From the NCBI GenBank assembly GCA_003513555.1, contig DOPG01000165.1, positions 1-6,720 of the forward strand: a stretch of 6,720 nucleotides of DNA. Direction: 5' to 3'. The position numbers were made by a program, and so were the translations under genes. Position 1 is the first letter of the stretch, and the number at the start of each line of letters is the position of its first letter. The DNA comes from Rhodopirellula sp. Lineage in GTDB: Bacteria; Planctomycetota; Planctomycetia; Pirellulales; Pirellulaceae. Below the pieces are notes generated by a model. It was given only the letters and a program-made list of their open reading frames with translations, was not told the origin of the DNA and searched no databases. Shown one piece after another: positions 5,984 through 6,720 of the stretch.

Positions 5984-6720
5984 ATGGCTCACCGCTCCCC
6001 CCAATACTTAGATGGGATCATTTTGGATCGTCCAAATTCTGCACCCATGATTGACCTTCGCCGTTATGCTGACCGTGAGCATCTACTGTTGGCATCTTAT
6101 GCAGTGCATAGTCGTGACACCGGGGGACGCGTTCATCCCGAATCATCTCACGCCTACCGTGGCCCTTTTGCCCGTGATCGTGATCGAATTTTGCACAGCA
6201 GCGCATTTCGCCGGTTAAGTGGGAAGATGCAGGTGTTCACTGGGGAAATGGGGATCTACCATCGCACTCGGTTGACCCACACCTTTGAAGTGGCATCGGT
6301 GGCGCGGACCATGGCGCGAGTGCTGCGTTTGAATGAGGATCTGACCGAAGCCTTAGCACTGATGCACGATATAGGACACCCACCCTTCGGTCATTGTGGT
6401 GAAGATGCTTTGAGCCGTTGCATGGCGTCTGTTGGTGGGTTTTCGCACAACGGCTTCGCACTCGTCATCGTCGAGCAGCTTGAGCAGAGGTATGCAAGTT
6501 TTCCTGGCTTGAACCTGTCGACCGAGACGCTTGCGGGGCAAGATGTTCGTGCGCACAGAGCGGAGGCAGCGGTTGGCCGATCGCCGATGTTGGAGGTTCA
6601 GCTTGTGGATGCTGCAGATTCTATCGCCTATGACGCGCATGACGTGGACGATGCGTTGCAACTGGGCTTGTTGTCGATCGAAGAGCTATCGGAACTTGCC
6701 GTAATTCGACGAGCTTTGGA
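5984..6720 (+). CDS. dgt: dGTPase-like HD-domain triphosphohydrolase (3' part outside window)
   Basis: The enzyme family hydrolyses dGTP or other dNTPs to the deoxynucleoside and tripolyphosphate in the cytoplasm, affecting nucleotide pool balance. The visible 245 codons cover the N-terminal part of the catalytic domain. RDRDRILHSSAFRRLSGKMQVF (residues 65-85 region) and RTRLTHTFEVA (94-104) are family signatures, with the first metal-ligand His at 99. LMHDIGHPPFGHCGE (126-140) carries the HD pair at 128-129. ADSIAYDAHDVDDAL (211-225) supplies the distal Asp region. This set places it in the dGTPase-like group of the HD superfamily. The ATG at 5984 has no Shine-Dalgarno site; a second in-frame ATG at 6047 would remove 21 residues and is possible, since conserved sequence starts about residue 30. 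The gene runs off the right edge. Substrate preference cannot be read from the sequence. Confidence 0.93.
   Translation, partial: MAHRSPQYLDGIILDRPNSAPMIDLRRYADREHLLLASYAVHSRDTGGRVHPESSHAYRGPFARDRDRILHSSAFRRLSGKMQVFTGEMGIYHRTRLTHTFEVASVARTMARVLRLNEDLTEALALMHDIGHPPFGHCGEDALSRCMASVGGFSHNGFALVIVEQLEQRYASFPGLNLSTETLAGQDVRAHRAEAAVGRSPMLEVQLVDAADSIAYDAHDVDDALQLGLLSIEELSELAVIRRAL

Noticed and set aside
5756..6004. 82-codon minus-strand frame between the MEKHLA and dGTPase genes
   Set aside because: The Lys/Ser/Thr-rich product arises from the complement of the G/T-rich leader, overlaps the dgt start, and shows no domain pattern.

Overview
The window looks like a chromosomal segment of a planctomycete, probably of the Rhodopirellula/Pirellula group. 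The reasons are the moderate GC content, the weak or absent Shine-Dalgarno sites at most starts, a secreted PQQ-type beta-propeller protein that opens with the FRGPEGNGVA / GGGWSSPVV pattern common in that phylum, and a dGTPase with the N-terminal layout seen there. This assignment is by family resemblance, not by search.

Layout. The left end (1-2811, minus strand) is a chemosensory operon: a large hybrid-architecture CheA histidine kinase, followed through a 4-base ATGA overlap by a CheW coupling protein cut by the window edge. Transcription runs leftwards, so further che genes may lie outside the window. Bases 2812-3314 are a gene-free stretch with a cluster of inverted repeats, some mutually exclusive. 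From 3315 to about 4664 (minus) lies an exported PQQ-like beta-propeller protein. Bases 4731-5224 are a second gene-free stretch with two possible hairpin terminators. From 5225 to 5704 (minus) lies a free-standing MEKHLA-domain protein (PAS-related). A 279-base divergent intergenic region follows. The right end (5984-6720, plus) holds the first 245 codons of a dGTPase-like HD phosphohydrolase.

How the genes relate. Only cheA and cheW are clearly a functional unit: the kinase autophosphorylates on His46, and CheW couples it to receptors. The PQQ protein, the MEKHLA protein and the dGTPase are separated by long gaps or divergent orientation and look like independent transcription units. No mobile element, CRISPR array, tRNA or rRNA was seen. 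No clearly new system was recognised. The points most worth a second look are the alternative hairpins upstream of cheA, the tandem CheW-like modules of CheA, a plus-strand terminator with no annotated gene in front of it, and the free-standing MEKHLA protein next to the dGTPase.
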